DNA of 64,000 bases from Pedobacter sp. MC2016-24 (GCF_015223055.1 NZ_JADFBX010000004.1:248001-312000), one strand, 5' to 3'; shown: positions 17,317 through 27,096, numbered from the stretch's first letter. Numbers and translations are program-made. Notes: generated by a model from the sequence alone, not told the origin.

Positions 17317-18031
17317 TGACGAGTCTTTGGCCAGGGACGTCGTAAAGCACTATTTAAGCAGTTTTCCGGAAGTGGAAGTAGTTGCGGAGTGCAGCGATGG
17401 CTTTGAGGGAATTAAGGCGATTGCACAACATCAGCCTGACCTGATTTTTCTGGACATTCAAATGCCTAAAATTACAGGATTTGAGATGTTGGAATTGATT
17501 GACAAGCATCCTGCAGTAATTTTTACGACGGCTTTTGATGAGTATGCCATTAAAGCCTTTGAGGTTAATGCCATTGATTATTTGCTGAAGCCCATTGAGC
17601 AATCCCGGTTTGAGCAAGCCATGCAAAGGTTACCAGCCAGGTTAAGTCAGGCTGAAGAAAGCAGTAAAACCCTTTTAGAAGTGGCTGCATTAAGTCCGGC
17701 GCAAAACAACAGGGTAGTCGTGAAAAAAAACGGCGTGATTAAAATTGTTGCGCTGGCAGATATCCATTACCTGGAAGCGGACGATGATTATGTAAAGTTG
17801 AGTACGGCGGAAGGAATTTTTCATAAAAATAAGACCATGAGTTTCTTTGAACAGACCTTGCCCGCCGAACAATTTATTCGGATTCACCGATCTTATTTGA
17901 TAAATTTGGCGCAGGTTACAAAAATAGAATTGAAGGAAAAAGACAGCTATGTGGTACTGTTAAAGTCTGATATCTGGCTTCCTGTAAGTAAAACAGGTTA
18001 CATCAAATTGAAGGCTGCATTGGGCTTATAA
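17294..18031 (+). CDS. LytTR-family response regulator
   Basis: The frame opens at 17177, but the true start is the ATG at 17294 (MIRAILIDDESLARDVV), giving 245 residues. It has a receiver with D8/D9, phosphoacceptor D54 in LIFLDIQMP and Lys in LLKPIEQ, then a LytTR DNA-binding domain (VVVKKNGVIKIVALADIHYLEADDDYVKL ... FIRIHRSYLINL, given here in parts). Partner of the LytS-like kinase just upstream. LytTR regulators bind paired direct repeats; targets are not evident here. Confidence 0.95.
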   Translation: MIRAILIDDESLARDVVKHYLSSFPEVEVVAECSDGFEGIKAIAQHQPDLIFLDIQMPKITGFEMLELIDKHPAVIFTTAFDEYAIKAFEVNAIDYLLKPIEQSRFEQAMQRLPARLSQAEESSKTLLEVAALSPAQNNRVVVKKNGVIKIVALADIHYLEADDDYVKLSTAEGIFHKNKTMSFFEQTLPAEQFIRIHRSYLINLAQVTKIELKEKDSYVVLLKSDIWLPVSKTGYIKLKAALGL

Positions 18032-18070
18032 GAACAATCTGATAAAAAAAGCCAACAAGATTTAAATGTA

Positions 18071-18102
18071 TTTGCATTTAATCAAAAATGAAGCTATATT
18101 TG
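18071..18102 (+). promoter_or_regulatory. Promoter of rpmH
   Basis: TTTG at 18071-18074 and TATATTTG at 18095-18102 with a 20-bp spacer match the Bacteroidota -33/-7 consensus, 41 bp before the rpmH ATG. The best promoter match in the window. Confidence 0.75.
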
Positions 18103-18143
18103 CACCTCTTAATTAAAAAAATAGTCTAAGATATAATACAGTT

Positions 18144-18302
18144 ATGAAAAGAACATTCCAACCTTCGCAAAGAAAGAGAAGAAACAAACACGGCTTCCGC
18201 GAAAGAATGGCAACAGCTAACGGTAGAAGAGTATTAGCTTCTCGTCGTGCAAAAGGTAGAAAAAGATTAACGGTTTCAAGCGAAGGCCGTCACAAAGCAT
18301 AA
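18144..18302 (+). CDS. rpmH: 50S ribosomal protein L34
   Basis: A 52-residue, very basic protein beginning [20 protein letters not shown] and containing [20 protein letters not shown], the nearly invariant L34 sequence. It is a component of the large ribosomal subunit. It heads the classic rpmH-rnpA-yidD order and has its own strong promoter upstream. Confidence 0.99.
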   Translation: MKRTFQPSQRKRRNKHGFRERMATANGRRVLASRRAKGRKRLTVSSEGRHKA

Positions 18303-18364
18303 TTCATTGATTGCAGCACGTAAGTGTTAGCAGATCAGAATCTGCAAAATTGCGATCAAAGAAG

Positions 18365-18760
18365 ATGAACACATTTCATAAAGAAGAACGGTTATGTAGT
18401 AGGAAGTATTTAGACTTGCTATTCAAAAACGGTTCTTCTTTTTTATTATATCCATTTCGGATCTCCTACCTGTTTGTTCCTGAAGCTGCAGCATTTCCTG
18501 CTCAGATAGTGATTAATGTAGCTAAAAAGCGTTACAAACGTGCGGTGGACAGGAATTTACTGAAACGTCGTACCAGGGAGGTATACCGCCTTCATAAACA
18601 AGAATTTTTATATCAACATTTGGCACAGCCAGACAGGCAATTGTTGCTTGCTGTACAGTTTGTTGGTAAGCAGAAGTATGCGTTTCCTTTTTTGGAAAAG
18701 AAGCTTTGTGCTGCACTGAAAAAATTAACAACAAGCCTGGAAGATGTACAGGGTAGTTAG
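18365..18760 (+). CDS. rnpA: Ribonuclease P protein component
   Basis: The start is placed at ATG 18365 ([20 protein letters not shown]), since the in-frame ATG at 18311 adds 18 non-family residues. The 131-residue basic protein has the signature RNR-like segment [20 protein letters not shown] that contacts the RNase P RNA and 5' leader of pre-tRNA. The 3' end overlaps yidD by 17 bp. Confidence 0.96.
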   Translation: MNTFHKEERLCSRKYLDLLFKNGSSFLLYPFRISYLFVPEAAAFPAQIVINVAKKRYKRAVDRNLLKRRTREVYRLHKQEFLYQHLAQPDRQLLLAVQFVGKQKYAFPFLEKKLCAALKKLTTSLEDVQGS

Positions 18761-18977
18761 TTTGTTTTTTTCCTATTTGTTTATGGGCTTAATTAAGCTT
18801 TATCAATGGCTTTTATCGCCATTGCTGGGCGCAAATTGCCGGTTTACACCTACGTGTTCTCAGTATGGTATAGAAGCCATCCGTAAACATGGTCCTTTTA
18901 AAGGGGGCTGGTTAACGATCCAAAGGATCGGGCGCTGCCATCCCTGGGGTAAACACGGGCATGATCCGGTACCATAA
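18744..18977 (+). CDS. yidD: Membrane protein insertion efficiency factor YidD
   Basis: 77 residues: one hydrophobic helix followed by the family signature [20 protein letters not shown] with conserved cysteines and [17 protein letters not shown]. YidD assists insertion of membrane proteins by YidC at the inner membrane. Overlaps rnpA, as in many genomes. Confidence 0.97.
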   Translation: MYRVVSLFFSYLFMGLIKLYQWLLSPLLGANCRFTPTCSQYGIEAIRKHGPFKGGWLTIQRIGRCHPWGKHGHDPVP

Positions 18978-18992
18978 CATCTAAAAATCCTT

Positions 18993-19000
18993 TATCTTTG
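18993..19000 (+). promoter_or_regulatory. -7 promoter element of tsaB, next to the start codon
   Basis: TATCTTTG matches TAnnTTTG and ends only 5 bp before the tsaB ATG, so transcription would begin at or very near the start codon. No clear -33 element. Confidence 0.5.
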
Positions 19001-19005
19001 TCTTC

Positions 19006-19689
19006 ATGGCTATTATACTTCAAATCGAAACCGCTACACCAGTTTGTTCTGCCGCTATTTCCAGAGATGGAATCACCATTGCTTTGAAAGAAGAACAGGC
19101 CAGTAACATTCATGCGGGTAGTTTAACCTTGTTCATCCAGGATGTGATGCAACAGGCAGGTTTACAGTTTAATGATTTAGACGCGATCGCGGTAAGTAAA
19201 GGTCCTGGGTCTTATACCGGGCTTCGGATTGGCGTATCGACCGCTAAGGGGCTATGTTTTGCTTTAGATAAACCTTTAATTGCTGTAGATACTTTACAGA
19301 TGATGGCTGCAGGTTTTTTAATCAGGGAACCGGATTATCAGGGCTTGCTGTGCTCCATGATTGATGCGAGAAGAATGGAGGTTTTTACCGCTGTTTTTGA
19401 CGCGGCCTTAAATTATGTGCAGCCCACATCTGCAAAAATAATTGATGCGCATAGTTTTGCCGAAGAACTGACAGCTTCAACACTTACTTTTATTGGAGAT
19501 GGTGCCATGAAATGCAGTGAGATACTGGCTCATCCTCAGGCTGTTTTCCTGGCTGAGAATTTCAATTCGGCGACAAACATGAGCAAGCTGGCACACCAAA
19601 GGTTTTTAGCTGCTGCATTTGAAGATGTGGCTTATTTTGAGCCGTTTTATCTGAAAGATTTTGTGTTTACCACACCTAAGAAAAAATAG
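19006..19689 (+). CDS. tsaB: tRNA threonylcarbamoyladenosine biosynthesis protein TsaB
   Basis: 227 residues with the ASKHA-type opening ILQIETATPVCSAAISRDG, the HAGSLT segment and the SKGPGSYTGLRIGVSTAKGL signature. TsaB dimerises with TsaD to transfer threonylcarbamoyl to A37 of ANN-decoding tRNAs. Converges on the DUF5723 gene with 15 bp between the stops. Confidence 0.97.
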   Translation: MAIILQIETATPVCSAAISRDGITIALKEEQASNIHAGSLTLFIQDVMQQAGLQFNDLDAIAVSKGPGSYTGLRIGVSTAKGLCFALDKPLIAVDTLQMMAAGFLIREPDYQGLLCSMIDARRMEVFTAVFDAALNYVQPTSAKIIDAHSFAEELTASTLTFIGDGAMKCSEILAHPQAVFLAENFNSATNMSKLAHQRFLAAAFEDVAYFEPFYLKDFVFTTPKKK

Positions 19690-19704
19690 GAGCTGTGGTC
19701 TGGA

Positions 19705-21126
19705 TTATGATTTCTTTCTTGAGAAAACACTGAATAAACGTTTAAAAAAGCTGCTTCCTTCATCACCAACGCCAGGCATGGTACTGCTATTCTGAGGGTG
19801 CTCTACTGTGTTTCCAAATTTAATACCTACGCCCATGTAGAAGGAAACACCGTTGTAGCCACTTCCTATCCCAACATCTTGTTTGATGGCGCCATTAACC
19901 TGCGAAAAGGTTTTAAACATATTGTCTGAGCCCAGAAATGCCTCAAAGTTTGCAGTCTGGTACATACCCTGCATCCCGAAAAGGAATAAATTATTGAAGT
20001 TATAGGTCGGAATGGCACTGACTGAAAATTCGTTATAACTGAATTTGTTGACAAATGCCGCGTCTCCGCCTTTGTAAAAAAGGTTTTTGGATACAATCAA
20101 GCTCGGTGTGTAATAATAGCTAACCGGTTTAGAGATCATAAAATCTGCTTTGGCATTGGTTAGGGCAAAAAAACTATTGTGCCTGGGGTTGTTGAGTGCA
20201 ATGTCTGTAATTTGCTTTTCTATTTGGGAAGAGGTGCTGTCTTCCGGATTGCTGATGGTCAGGGTCTGATCAAAATAATTGGTATAGGATTTTTTACTCC
20301 AGCGGATCAGTCCCAGGTCTTTGATATTGGCCATGATAAACAGGCCGTCTTTGGCTTTGTAACTGGTACCGAAGCTAATGGCAGCACCCGGGTTTCTAAA
20401 GGTTGGCAGCAGGTCTTTTTTACTCAGTTCATCCCCTCTCAGGAAGCTGGCTTCATAGGATCCTTTTAATCGGAGACGTAAGATCGATTGGTCCGGACTT
20501 AGGAAAAAACTAGAGTTTACGATGTCCAGCTTATTGTAAGTAATCCCGCTCAACAAGCTCAGTTTAACGCCAAAAGCCAATCTTTTGTTGTAGTTTTCAC
20601 GGTAACTGAGGCTAAACTGGTGGTAGGACTGTACAAAGCCGTTATTGTTAAAAGCATTGTTGAAATCGCTGGGGTTATCGGTAAAACGTTTGTAATTGTC
20701 TAAGATGGCCAGTGTTTCGTTGGTGTAATTTAAATGTGCATCACTTCTGATTTGCCAGGACAGGCCAATTTCTTTTTGATATTTGTAAGACTGGAAAATC
20801 TTAAAAGCGAACATATAGAAGTTGGAATTTTCGTGAATGGTATTGATCTGACCGTTTCCGAGGGGTACATTTTTTGCCGTGAAAGTGCCGCTGTTCAGCA
20901 GTACCCGGATAAAATCGGAATTTCCTTTGTTGGCAGCGTTAATCCCGAGGTAGGGTAGAAAAAAATTGGAAGCAAACTTACGGGAAGAGTCCAGTACAAA
21001 TGTTTTTTGTGCAGGATTTTCAAAACCATCAAAAAGTGTCCTGGTATTGAATAGTCCGTATTGCTGTGCTTTTAATCCGGAAATGCTGAAAATTAAGGAG
21101 AAAAAAATGAGGTACCTCTTGGCCAT
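19705..21126 (-). CDS. DUF5723-type outer-membrane beta-barrel protein
   Basis: 473 residues with a signal peptide (IFFSLIFSISGLKAQQ) and a long series of amphipathic strands ending in a Phe-rich hydrophobic segment, as in Bacteroidota DUF5723 proteins. The opening YGLFNTRTLFDGFENPAQKTFV is typical of that family. Presumed outer-membrane barrel of unknown function. It follows the gene at 21142 by 15 bp on the same strand and is probably in its operon. Confidence 0.8.
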   Translation of the reverse strand: MAKRYLIFFSLIFSISGLKAQQYGLFNTRTLFDGFENPAQKTFVLDSSRKFASNFFLPYLGINAANKGNSDFIRVLLNSGTFTAKNVPLGNGQINTIHENSNFYMFAFKIFQSYKYQKEIGLSWQIRSDAHLNYTNETLAILDNYKRFTDNPSDFNNAFNNNGFVQSYHQFSLSYRENYNKRLAFGVKLSLLSGITYNKLDIVNSSFFLSPDQSILRLRLKGSYEASFLRGDELSKKDLLPTFRNPGAAISFGTSYKAKDGLFIMANIKDLGLIRWSKKSYTNYFDQTLTISNPEDSTSSQIEKQITDIALNNPRHNSFFALTNAKADFMISKPVSYYYTPSLIVSKNLFYKGGDAAFVNKFSYNEFSVSAIPTYNFNNLFLFGMQGMYQTANFEAFLGSDNMFKTFSQVNGAIKQDVGIGSGYNGVSFYMGVGIKFGNTVEHPQNSSTMPGVGDEGSSFFKRLFSVFSRKKS

Positions 21127-21141
21127 ATCTACATATAAGTG

Positions 21142-22713
21142 CTATAAAGCTAGAGAATCTTTTTCTAAAGTTGGTGTCTGTTTATGAATTAAAATATTGG
21201 TCTGGAATTTACCATGATCGCCGCTCAGCTGGTAGGTTAAGGAGTTGTATTTTTTGAGCCCTTTTTCATCGGTGGTGTATTGATAATATTCGCTGCGGAG
21301 ATTGCTTTTTAACAGGTTTAAAGCATTTTTCTTGTCCAGGTAAAAACAAATACTGGAATTGTCCGGCAACTGGTTACTGGCATTGATATAAGCTTCAGTT
21401 CCAATCAGCAGTTTGTTGTTTTCATAGGTGCTCAGGAAATTTTGAAGCGTAGCAGGTTGATTTGCGAAGACCAGGTAATTGTCAAGTATCACATAATAAG
21501 GTGCTTTAAAGTTCATGAAAGGCTGGCCAAAATAAGCGTACAATAAATCCGGTTCTTTAAAGCGTTTGATGTTTTCATTGTAGTCCTCGCTCAGGTCAAG
21601 TAACAATTGCGCGGTTTTATCTCCGTTTTTCAGATTGATGGCACCAAGTTTTTCAGCAGTACTGAGTTGAAAAGTGATCAACTGGTTGTCAAAATATTTT
21701 GGAAAAATGTCATCCGTGTTTAAATGGTATTTATTGCTGATGTTTTGGAGTTCCCTGCTCAGGACTTGTGCTTCTTTTTTGTTCAGGAACCAGGACTGGA
21801 GTTCTTTTCTCCAGCTTTGGTAGTTGTTTATGCCGTAGACCGTATAATTTGCTGTGTTTTCTGGCAATATATTGGTGATGGTTACTTTTTGAGGTGTGGT
21901 GTTTGCAAAAAGCTGGTAATAGTTATTCGCCTGTATATCGGTACTTCCTGTAAACAATATATTTTTATTGCTGTAGCTATAATTCAGCGCCGCAAATGCA
22001 TTTTGCTGATGAAAGACCTGGAGTTCACCAGTTAATTTTTGATGGATTACAGCCTGGAGTAGTACCGGGACTTTATTAAAATTGATGTACAACTGGGCCA
22101 GGCTATTTTTTGCAAAGCGGCTATTGGCCCGGATGTAATTCGCAAAATCGTTGTTTTGCTTGGCTAAAGGTTTTTTAAGCAGGTCTGCGATCGGAGCGGC
22201 AGCATTGGATAGCAGCACCAGGTTTTCCTTAATGCCAAGATAGCAAAGCGTACTATCGGGCAGGCTTAGCTTAAATATTCCCTGAAGTGTGTCGGTCTGG
22301 ATTCCACTTTTTTGAATGGCTTGCAGGATTTGGCCGCCATTGAGCTGACTGTTAATTTGTGTAGAGACCAGGAAATTGATGGCGTTTTTCTGATCGGCTA
22401 AAAAACTGATGTATACATACTCCTGGTCTGTCGCCTGATTGATCAGGGGCATAGACATGAGTTGTGTTTTGATGGCACTGAGTTGTTTGTATTTATCGGG
22501 GCCAAGCATGTTTTTAAAAAGCTCCTGGCTTTTTAGTAAATCCAGCACGGTCTTGTCATTTTGAAAGGAGAAGACAAATGCGGAGTTTGCTGTGGCTGCA
22601 TGCAGACTGATGTCAGACGTATTTCTATCTGCATTTAAATTCGAAAAATAAAGATAGGCCATGGCTATAATGGCCACAAGCAAGAGTACGATACTGATGA
22701 CAATCTTTTTCAC
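21142..22713 (-). CDS. Hypothetical membrane-anchored periplasmic protein
   Basis: I do not recognise this 523-residue protein. One N-terminal hydrophobic segment (IVISIVLLLVAIIAMAYLYF) acts as signal or anchor; the rest is soluble, with repeated loosely similar segments (for example NNYQLFANT, NQLPDNSSICFYLD). It looks like the DUF3352-type substrate-like proteins in layout, but I cannot confirm this. A -7-like element lies at 22804-22811 and the DUF5723 gene follows. Confidence 0.75.
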   Translation of the reverse strand: MKKIVISIVLLLVAIIAMAYLYFSNLNADRNTSDISLHAATANSAFVFSFQNDKTVLDLLKSQELFKNMLGPDKYKQLSAIKTQLMSMPLINQATDQEYVYISFLADQKNAINFLVSTQINSQLNGGQILQAIQKSGIQTDTLQGIFKLSLPDSTLCYLGIKENLVLLSNAAAPIADLLKKPLAKQNNDFANYIRANSRFAKNSLAQLYINFNKVPVLLQAVIHQKLTGELQVFHQQNAFAALNYSYSNKNILFTGSTDIQANNYYQLFANTTPQKVTITNILPENTANYTVYGINNYQSWRKELQSWFLNKKEAQVLSRELQNISNKYHLNTDDIFPKYFDNQLITFQLSTAEKLGAINLKNGDKTAQLLLDLSEDYNENIKRFKEPDLLYAYFGQPFMNFKAPYYVILDNYLVFANQPATLQNFLSTYENNKLLIGTEAYINASNQLPDNSSICFYLDKKNALNLLKSNLRSEYYQYTTDEKGLKKYNSLTYQLSGDHGKFQTNILIHKQTPTLEKDSLAL

Positions 22714-22803
22714 AAGTCTTTTGATTTAACAGTCCCGAAGCGATCACAATTCTGATTCAGCATTGATTTGACCGGAATAGGATCATGGTTTCATTTGTAC
22801 TTA

Positions 22804-22811
22804 CAAATTTA
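22804..22811 (-). promoter_or_regulatory. -7 promoter element for the 22713 operon
   Basis: Minus-strand TAAATTTG (TAnnTTTG), 90 bp upstream of the ATG at 22713. Confidence 0.4.
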
Positions 22812-22852
22812 ATTTAATAGTTGGATTACTGAGGAAATGCAACCAAGTTTCT

Positions 22853-22860
22853 TAATTTTG
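22853..22860 (+). promoter_or_regulatory. -7 promoter element for the DUF423 gene
   Basis: TAATTTTG, 21 bp before the ATG at 22882. It falls downstream of the earlier in-frame ATG (22837), which supports the later start. Confidence 0.45.
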
Positions 22861-22881
22861 CTTGACAAAAGGGAATTGATT

Positions 22882-23286
22882 ATGAGTAGACGTATCATTT
22901 TAACGGCATCATTGTTTGGCATTACTGCAGTGATATTGGGCGCCTTTGGTGCACATGGTTTAAAAAGTGTTGTTGGTGCCGATAACTTGTCAATTTGGAG
23001 TAAGGGTGTGGAGTATCAGTTTTACCACACTTTTGCTTTGCTTTTCTTATCGCAGCTGGCGACAGCTAAAAGCAAGCTGTTGAATTTATCTTACCTGTTT
23101 TTTACGCTTGGAATTGTCCTGTTTTCAGGTTCTTTATATTTACTGGCCACACGCGAGATCCTGAACCTGGGTTTTGTACGTTTTATTGGGCCGGTTACGC
23201 CAATTGGGGGTCTGTGTTTCATTTTAGGTTGGGCATTTTTATTTGTAGCTGTTTCAAATCGTAGCGATTCAAAGGCTAAAGCTTAA
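22882..23286 (+). CDS. DUF423 family membrane protein
   Basis: The start is ATG 22882 (MSRRIILTASLFGITAVILG). The 134 residues contain about four membrane helices and the family core GAFGAHGLK plus FYHTFALLFL and GGLCFILGWAFL. Function in this family (YgdD-like) is unknown. The stop is 3 bp before priA. Confidence 0.92.
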   Translation: MSRRIILTASLFGITAVILGAFGAHGLKSVVGADNLSIWSKGVEYQFYHTFALLFLSQLATAKSKLLNLSYLFFTLGIVLFSGSLYLLATREILNLGFVRFIGPVTPIGGLCFILGWAFLFVAVSNRSDSKAKA

Positions 23287-23289
23287 CTT

Positions 23290-25779
23290 ATGATGGAGCA
23301 GGAAGATACCGGACTATTTGAGTTTCAGGAACGGGAGACATTATTTGTGGAAGTGATTTTACCCTTGTCACTTGCCAAAAACTACATTTATCGCGTTCCT
23401 TTTGAACTTAACGCACAAATTGCCGTCGGCAAAAGGGTGGTGGTTCAGTTTGGTAAAAATAAAATTTATACAGCACTGGTCAAAAGCATCAGCCAACAGG
23501 CTCCGGAGCTATACCAGGCAAAATACATCATTGACGTGGTAGACCAGTATCCGATCATCACCAATTCCCAATTGGAATTGTGGGACTGGATGACGGCCTA
23601 TTACCTGTGTAATGAAGGGGATGTGATGTCGGCTGCTTTGCCTGCGGGATTAAAGCTGGCCAGCGAAACGATCATTGTGATTAAGGAAGATGTTTTTTTA
23701 GAAGAACAGGTCCTGACCATAAAGGAACGGACTGTTTTGGATGCTTTGAGCAAAAGGCAGCGTTTGACCATTGATGAGGTATCGGCCTTACTAGGCCAGA
23801 AAACGGTATATCCAATCATCAATTCTTTATTGGAAAAAGGGTTGGTTTACATTGCTGAAGAGGTGATCGAGAAATACAGGCCACTTTTAAAGTCCTTCAT
23901 TACCTTACATCCTTTTTATCAGGAAGAAGCGCATCTGAAAGCATTGTTTGAGCAGCTGGAAAAGGCCCCTAAACAACTGGATGCCTTGTTGAGCTATATC
24001 AAATTATCGCGACAAGGACAGGTGGTTTCCAAGCAGCAATTGCTGGAAGATAGCGGCTGCGGACAGGCGCCTGTAAAGTCATTGCAGGAAAAGAACGTGT
24101 TTGTGGTTGAAAAACGACCTGTAAGCAGGTTGAAAGCACATGACGATGATTTTATCCTTAATTTTGAATTGAGTACCGATCAGCAACGTGCGCTTGGGGA
24201 AATTGAAGCTGGCTTTGAAGAAAAAGATGTGGTTTTACTGCATGGGGTAACCGCCTCTGGTAAAACACAAGTCTACATTAAGCTCATTGAGCGCGCCATT
24301 GAGAAAGGCGGGCAGGTTTTGTTTTTACTTCCGGAAATTGCGCTCACCACACAAATTGTACAAAGGATACAACGTTATTTTGGCGATGCCATTGGCGTAT
24401 ACCATTCTAAATTTAACAACAATGAACGGGTAGAGATCTGGAACAAGGTTTTGAACGGAACGTACCGGGTTGTTTTGGGCGCACGATCGGCCGTTTTCCT
24501 GCCTTTTAAGGACTTAAAACTGATTGTGGTAGATGAAGAACACGAGGGGTCTTACAAGCAGCAGGAGCCTTCTCCACGCTACCAGGCCAGGGATGTGGCC
24601 GTTTATCTGGCACACTTATACAAGGCCAAGACCGTATTGGGATCGGCTACACCGGGCATTGAGAGCTATTTCAATGCTTTGCATGGTAAGTATGGCCTGG
24701 TTAAGCTCAATGAACGTTTTGGCGGGGTAGAGCTCCCTTTGCAGGAGGTCATCAGCATATCGGAGGAAACGAAGAAGAAAAAAATGATTGCTTACTTTTC
24801 TACCCGGCTGATTGAAGAAATCGAGTTTACGCTGGCGAATAAGGAACAGGTCATTTTGTTTCAGAATCGCAGGGGTTATGCCACCATTTTAATTTGTGCA
24901 ACTTGTGGTTACGCACCTAAATGTGTCAACTGCGATGTGTCGCTCACCTATCATAAAACAAGTGGTAAACTACATTGCCACTATTGTGGTTACCACCAAA
25001 GCAGCATTAACATTTGTCCGGCTTGTGGTTCTGTTCATATCGAGCAAAAAGGTTTTGGAACAGAGCGGGTGGAAGAAGAGCTGAGCCTGATTTTTCCGGA
25101 TGCAAAAATTGCGCGTCTGGATGTGGACAGTACCCGGACAAGGAATGGCTTACAGCAGATCATTTCTGATTTTCAGGAGAAGAAGACAGAGATTTTAATT
25201 GGGACACAAATGGTAGCCAAGGGCCTGGACTTCGACAATGTGACCCTGATTGGCGTAATCAATGCAGATACTTTATTGAATTATCCCGATTTCAGGGCCT
25301 TTGAACGCAGTTATCAATTGCTTGCCCAGGTTGCCGGAAGGGCAGGACGAAGGGACAAGCAGGGTAAGGTCATCATCCAGGCTTATGATGACGACCACCG
25401 CATCATCAAACAGGTGATTGACAATAAATACCTGGAGATGTACGAGGAAGAAGTTTCGGAACGCCGGCAGTTCCATTATCCGCCATTCACCAGGTTAATT
25501 TTTATCAACATCAGGCATAAAGATCAGAACCTGCTGAACGTAGCTGCACAGCGGTTTGCCACAACATTACGCACACAACTCGGACATCGGGTATTGGGCC
25601 CGGAGCAACCTATGGTATCGCGTGTGCGCAATTATTACATCAAACAGGTGATCATCAAGAGCGAGAAAGATGCTTCGATACAGAAAGTCAAATCTATATT
25701 GAAAGAGACGATTTTACAGTTTCAGGCAGAAAAAGACTTCCGGTCGGTTAACGTTCAGGTGGATGTAGATCCGTATTAG
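23290..25779 (+). CDS. priA: Primosomal protein N' (replication restart helicase)
   Basis: 829 residues. N-terminal 3'-DNA-end binding region, then a superfamily 2 helicase with Walker A GVTASGKT (~319-326), DEEH Walker B, GSATPGIES, a zinc-binding Cys cluster (~536-590; CATCGY, CVNC, CHYCGY, CPACGS) and the C-terminal motifs GTQMVAKGLDF and QVAGRAGR. PriA reloads the replicative helicase at stalled forks. Follows the DUF423 gene by 3 bp. Confidence 0.98.
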   Translation: MMEQEDTGLFEFQERETLFVEVILPLSLAKNYIYRVPFELNAQIAVGKRVVVQFGKNKIYTALVKSISQQAPELYQAKYIIDVVDQYPIITNSQLELWDWMTAYYLCNEGDVMSAALPAGLKLASETIIVIKEDVFLEEQVLTIKERTVLDALSKRQRLTIDEVSALLGQKTVYPIINSLLEKGLVYIAEEVIEKYRPLLKSFITLHPFYQEEAHLKALFEQLEKAPKQLDALLSYIKLSRQGQVVSKQQLLEDSGCGQAPVKSLQEKNVFVVEKRPVSRLKAHDDDFILNFELSTDQQRALGEIEAGFEEKDVVLLHGVTASGKTQVYIKLIERAIEKGGQVLFLLPEIALTTQIVQRIQRYFGDAIGVYHSKFNNNERVEIWNKVLNGTYRVVLGARSAVFLPFKDLKLIVVDEEHEGSYKQQEPSPRYQARDVAVYLAHLYKAKTVLGSATPGIESYFNALHGKYGLVKLNERFGGVELPLQEVISISEETKKKKMIAYFSTRLIEEIEFTLANKEQVILFQNRRGYATILICATCGYAPKCVNCDVSLTYHKTSGKLHCHYCGYHQSSINICPACGSVHIEQKGFGTERVEEELSLIFPDAKIARLDVDSTRTRNGLQQIISDFQEKKTEILIGTQMVAKGLDFDNVTLIGVINADTLLNYPDFRAFERSYQLLAQVAGRAGRRDKQGKVIIQAYDDDHRIIKQVIDNKYLEMYEEEVSERRQFHYPPFTRLIFINIRHKDQNLLNVAAQRFATTLRTQLGHRVLGPEQPMVSRVRNYYIKQVIIKSEKDASIQKVKSILKETILQFQAEKDFRSVNVQVDVDPY

Positions 25780-25804
25780 TTTTATTGCAATTGATTCTGT
25801 GAGT

Positions 25805-25843
25805 CTTATGTTTTTTTGAGGCATTAGCTGTTAAAAACATAAG
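25805..25843 (+). terminator. Inverted repeat after priA
   Basis: CTTATGTTTTT (25805-25815) pairs with AAAAACATAAG (25833-25843) over a 17-nt loop, 26 bp after the priA stop. There is no T-tract after it, so it is a moderate candidate. Confidence 0.45.
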
Positions 25844-25878
25844 TGGATTAGCTTCTAAAAGCGTATTTTTGAACTGAG

Positions 25879-26535
25879 ATGGCGTACAAATTTGTTGATA
25901 ATTACAGGGAGCAAGGTGCAAGAAAGCGATTGGTGGCTCACCTGGAGTCGAGGGGGATTGCTGATCAGCGTGTCCTTCAGGCGATAGGGAAAGTGCCCAG
26001 GCATTTCTTTTTTGACGAAACTTTCTGGAACCAGGCTTACAAGGATATTGCTTTCCCGATAGGGGACGGGCAAACGATTTCGCAGCCTTATACTGTGGCT
26101 TATCAAAGCGAACTGCTGCATATCAAAAAAGGCGATAAGGTATTGGAAATTGGAACCGGATCAGGCTATCAGACTTGCGTTTTAATGGAATTGGGTGCCA
26201 ATGTATATACCATTGAGCGTCAGGAAAGTATTTACCGTCATACCATACGGGTATTGCCTGGCATGGGGTATAACGCACATTTCTTTTTTGGCGACGGCTC
26301 TAAAGGGATCATTGAACATGCGCCTTACAATAAAATCATCGTCACTGCAGGTGCTCCTTTTGTACCGGAAATATTGCTGAAACAATTGAAAGTCGGTGGC
26401 ATTCTGGTCATCCCGGTTGGAGATGAGCATTCTCAAAAGATGGTAACGGTAATTCGTGTAAGTGAAACCGATTTTGAGCGGATTGAACTGGATACTTTTA
26501 GGTTTGTGCCGCTTGTTGGAGACCAGGCCTGGTAG
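25879..26535 (+). CDS. pcm: Protein-L-isoaspartate O-methyltransferase
   Basis: 218 residues. The SAM-binding motif is VLEIGTGSGYQTCVL; DGQTISQPYTVAYQSELL is the PCMT substrate-recognition signature. The enzyme methylates L-isoaspartyl residues to start repair of aged proteins. Converges with smpB (20 bp between stops). Confidence 0.97.
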   Translation: MAYKFVDNYREQGARKRLVAHLESRGIADQRVLQAIGKVPRHFFFDETFWNQAYKDIAFPIGDGQTISQPYTVAYQSELLHIKKGDKVLEIGTGSGYQTCVLMELGANVYTIERQESIYRHTIRVLPGMGYNAHFFFGDGSKGIIEHAPYNKIIVTAGAPFVPEILLKQLKVGGILVIPVGDEHSQKMVTVIRVSETDFERIELDTFRFVPLVGDQAW

Positions 26536-26555
26536 TACAGGCCCGGTTAATGGGT

Positions 26556-27005
26556 TTAAAATTTCATGGCCCGGTCCATTTCTCTTTTAGATTCCCGGTC
26601 TTTGATGCTGTCTCTCTTATCGAATTCTTTTTTACCTGTAGCCAATGCAATTTCTATCTTGGCAAAACCACGCTCATTGGTAAATATACGCAGGGGCACT
26701 ATGGTATACCCCTTTTCTTCGCTTTTCACTTTGAGTTTCTTGAGTTCCCTTTTTTGTAACAGCAGGATCCGGTCTCTTTTGATGTCATGGTGATGGAAAG
26801 AGCTGTGGCTATATTCTGAAATGTGCAGGTTTCTAACATACAGCACATTGCCGATAAACATACAGAAAGCATCGGTCATATTGGCTTTGCCCTGACGGAT
26901 CGCCTTAATTTCTGTACCCAATAAGGCTAATCCGGCGTTGTATTTGTCAATAACGTGGTAGTCAAAATAGGCGCGTTTATTTTTGATTTGAATGTCGTTC
27001 TTCAT
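26556..27005 (-). CDS. smpB: SsrA-binding protein SmpB
   Basis: 149 residues with the OB-fold sequence IKNKRAYFDYHVIDKYNAGL, LLGTEIKAIRQGKANM and the basic C-terminal tail (KKEFDKRDSIKDRESKREMD) that mimics the codon-anticodon helix. Required for tmRNA-mediated rescue of stalled ribosomes. The tmRNA gene itself is not in the window. Confidence 0.98.
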   Translation of the reverse strand: MKNDIQIKNKRAYFDYHVIDKYNAGLALLGTEIKAIRQGKANMTDAFCMFIGNVLYVRNLHISEYSHSSFHHHDIKRDRILLLQKRELKKLKVKSEEKGYTIVPLRIFTNERGFAKIEIALATGKKEFDKRDSIKDRESKREMDRAMKF

Positions 27006-27096
27006 TGGTAGTTGCGGGCCTGGGCCCAGTTCATTATTTTATATATTTGCTAATATCCGAAAGAAATGCCGAATGCAGGCAGTTTATCTGATTTTT

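Noticed and set aside
27042..27049. Plus-strand TATATTTG between smpB and mntH
   Set aside because: It is a full -7 match, but only antisense frames lie downstream. Such matches are expected by chance in AT-rich DNA.
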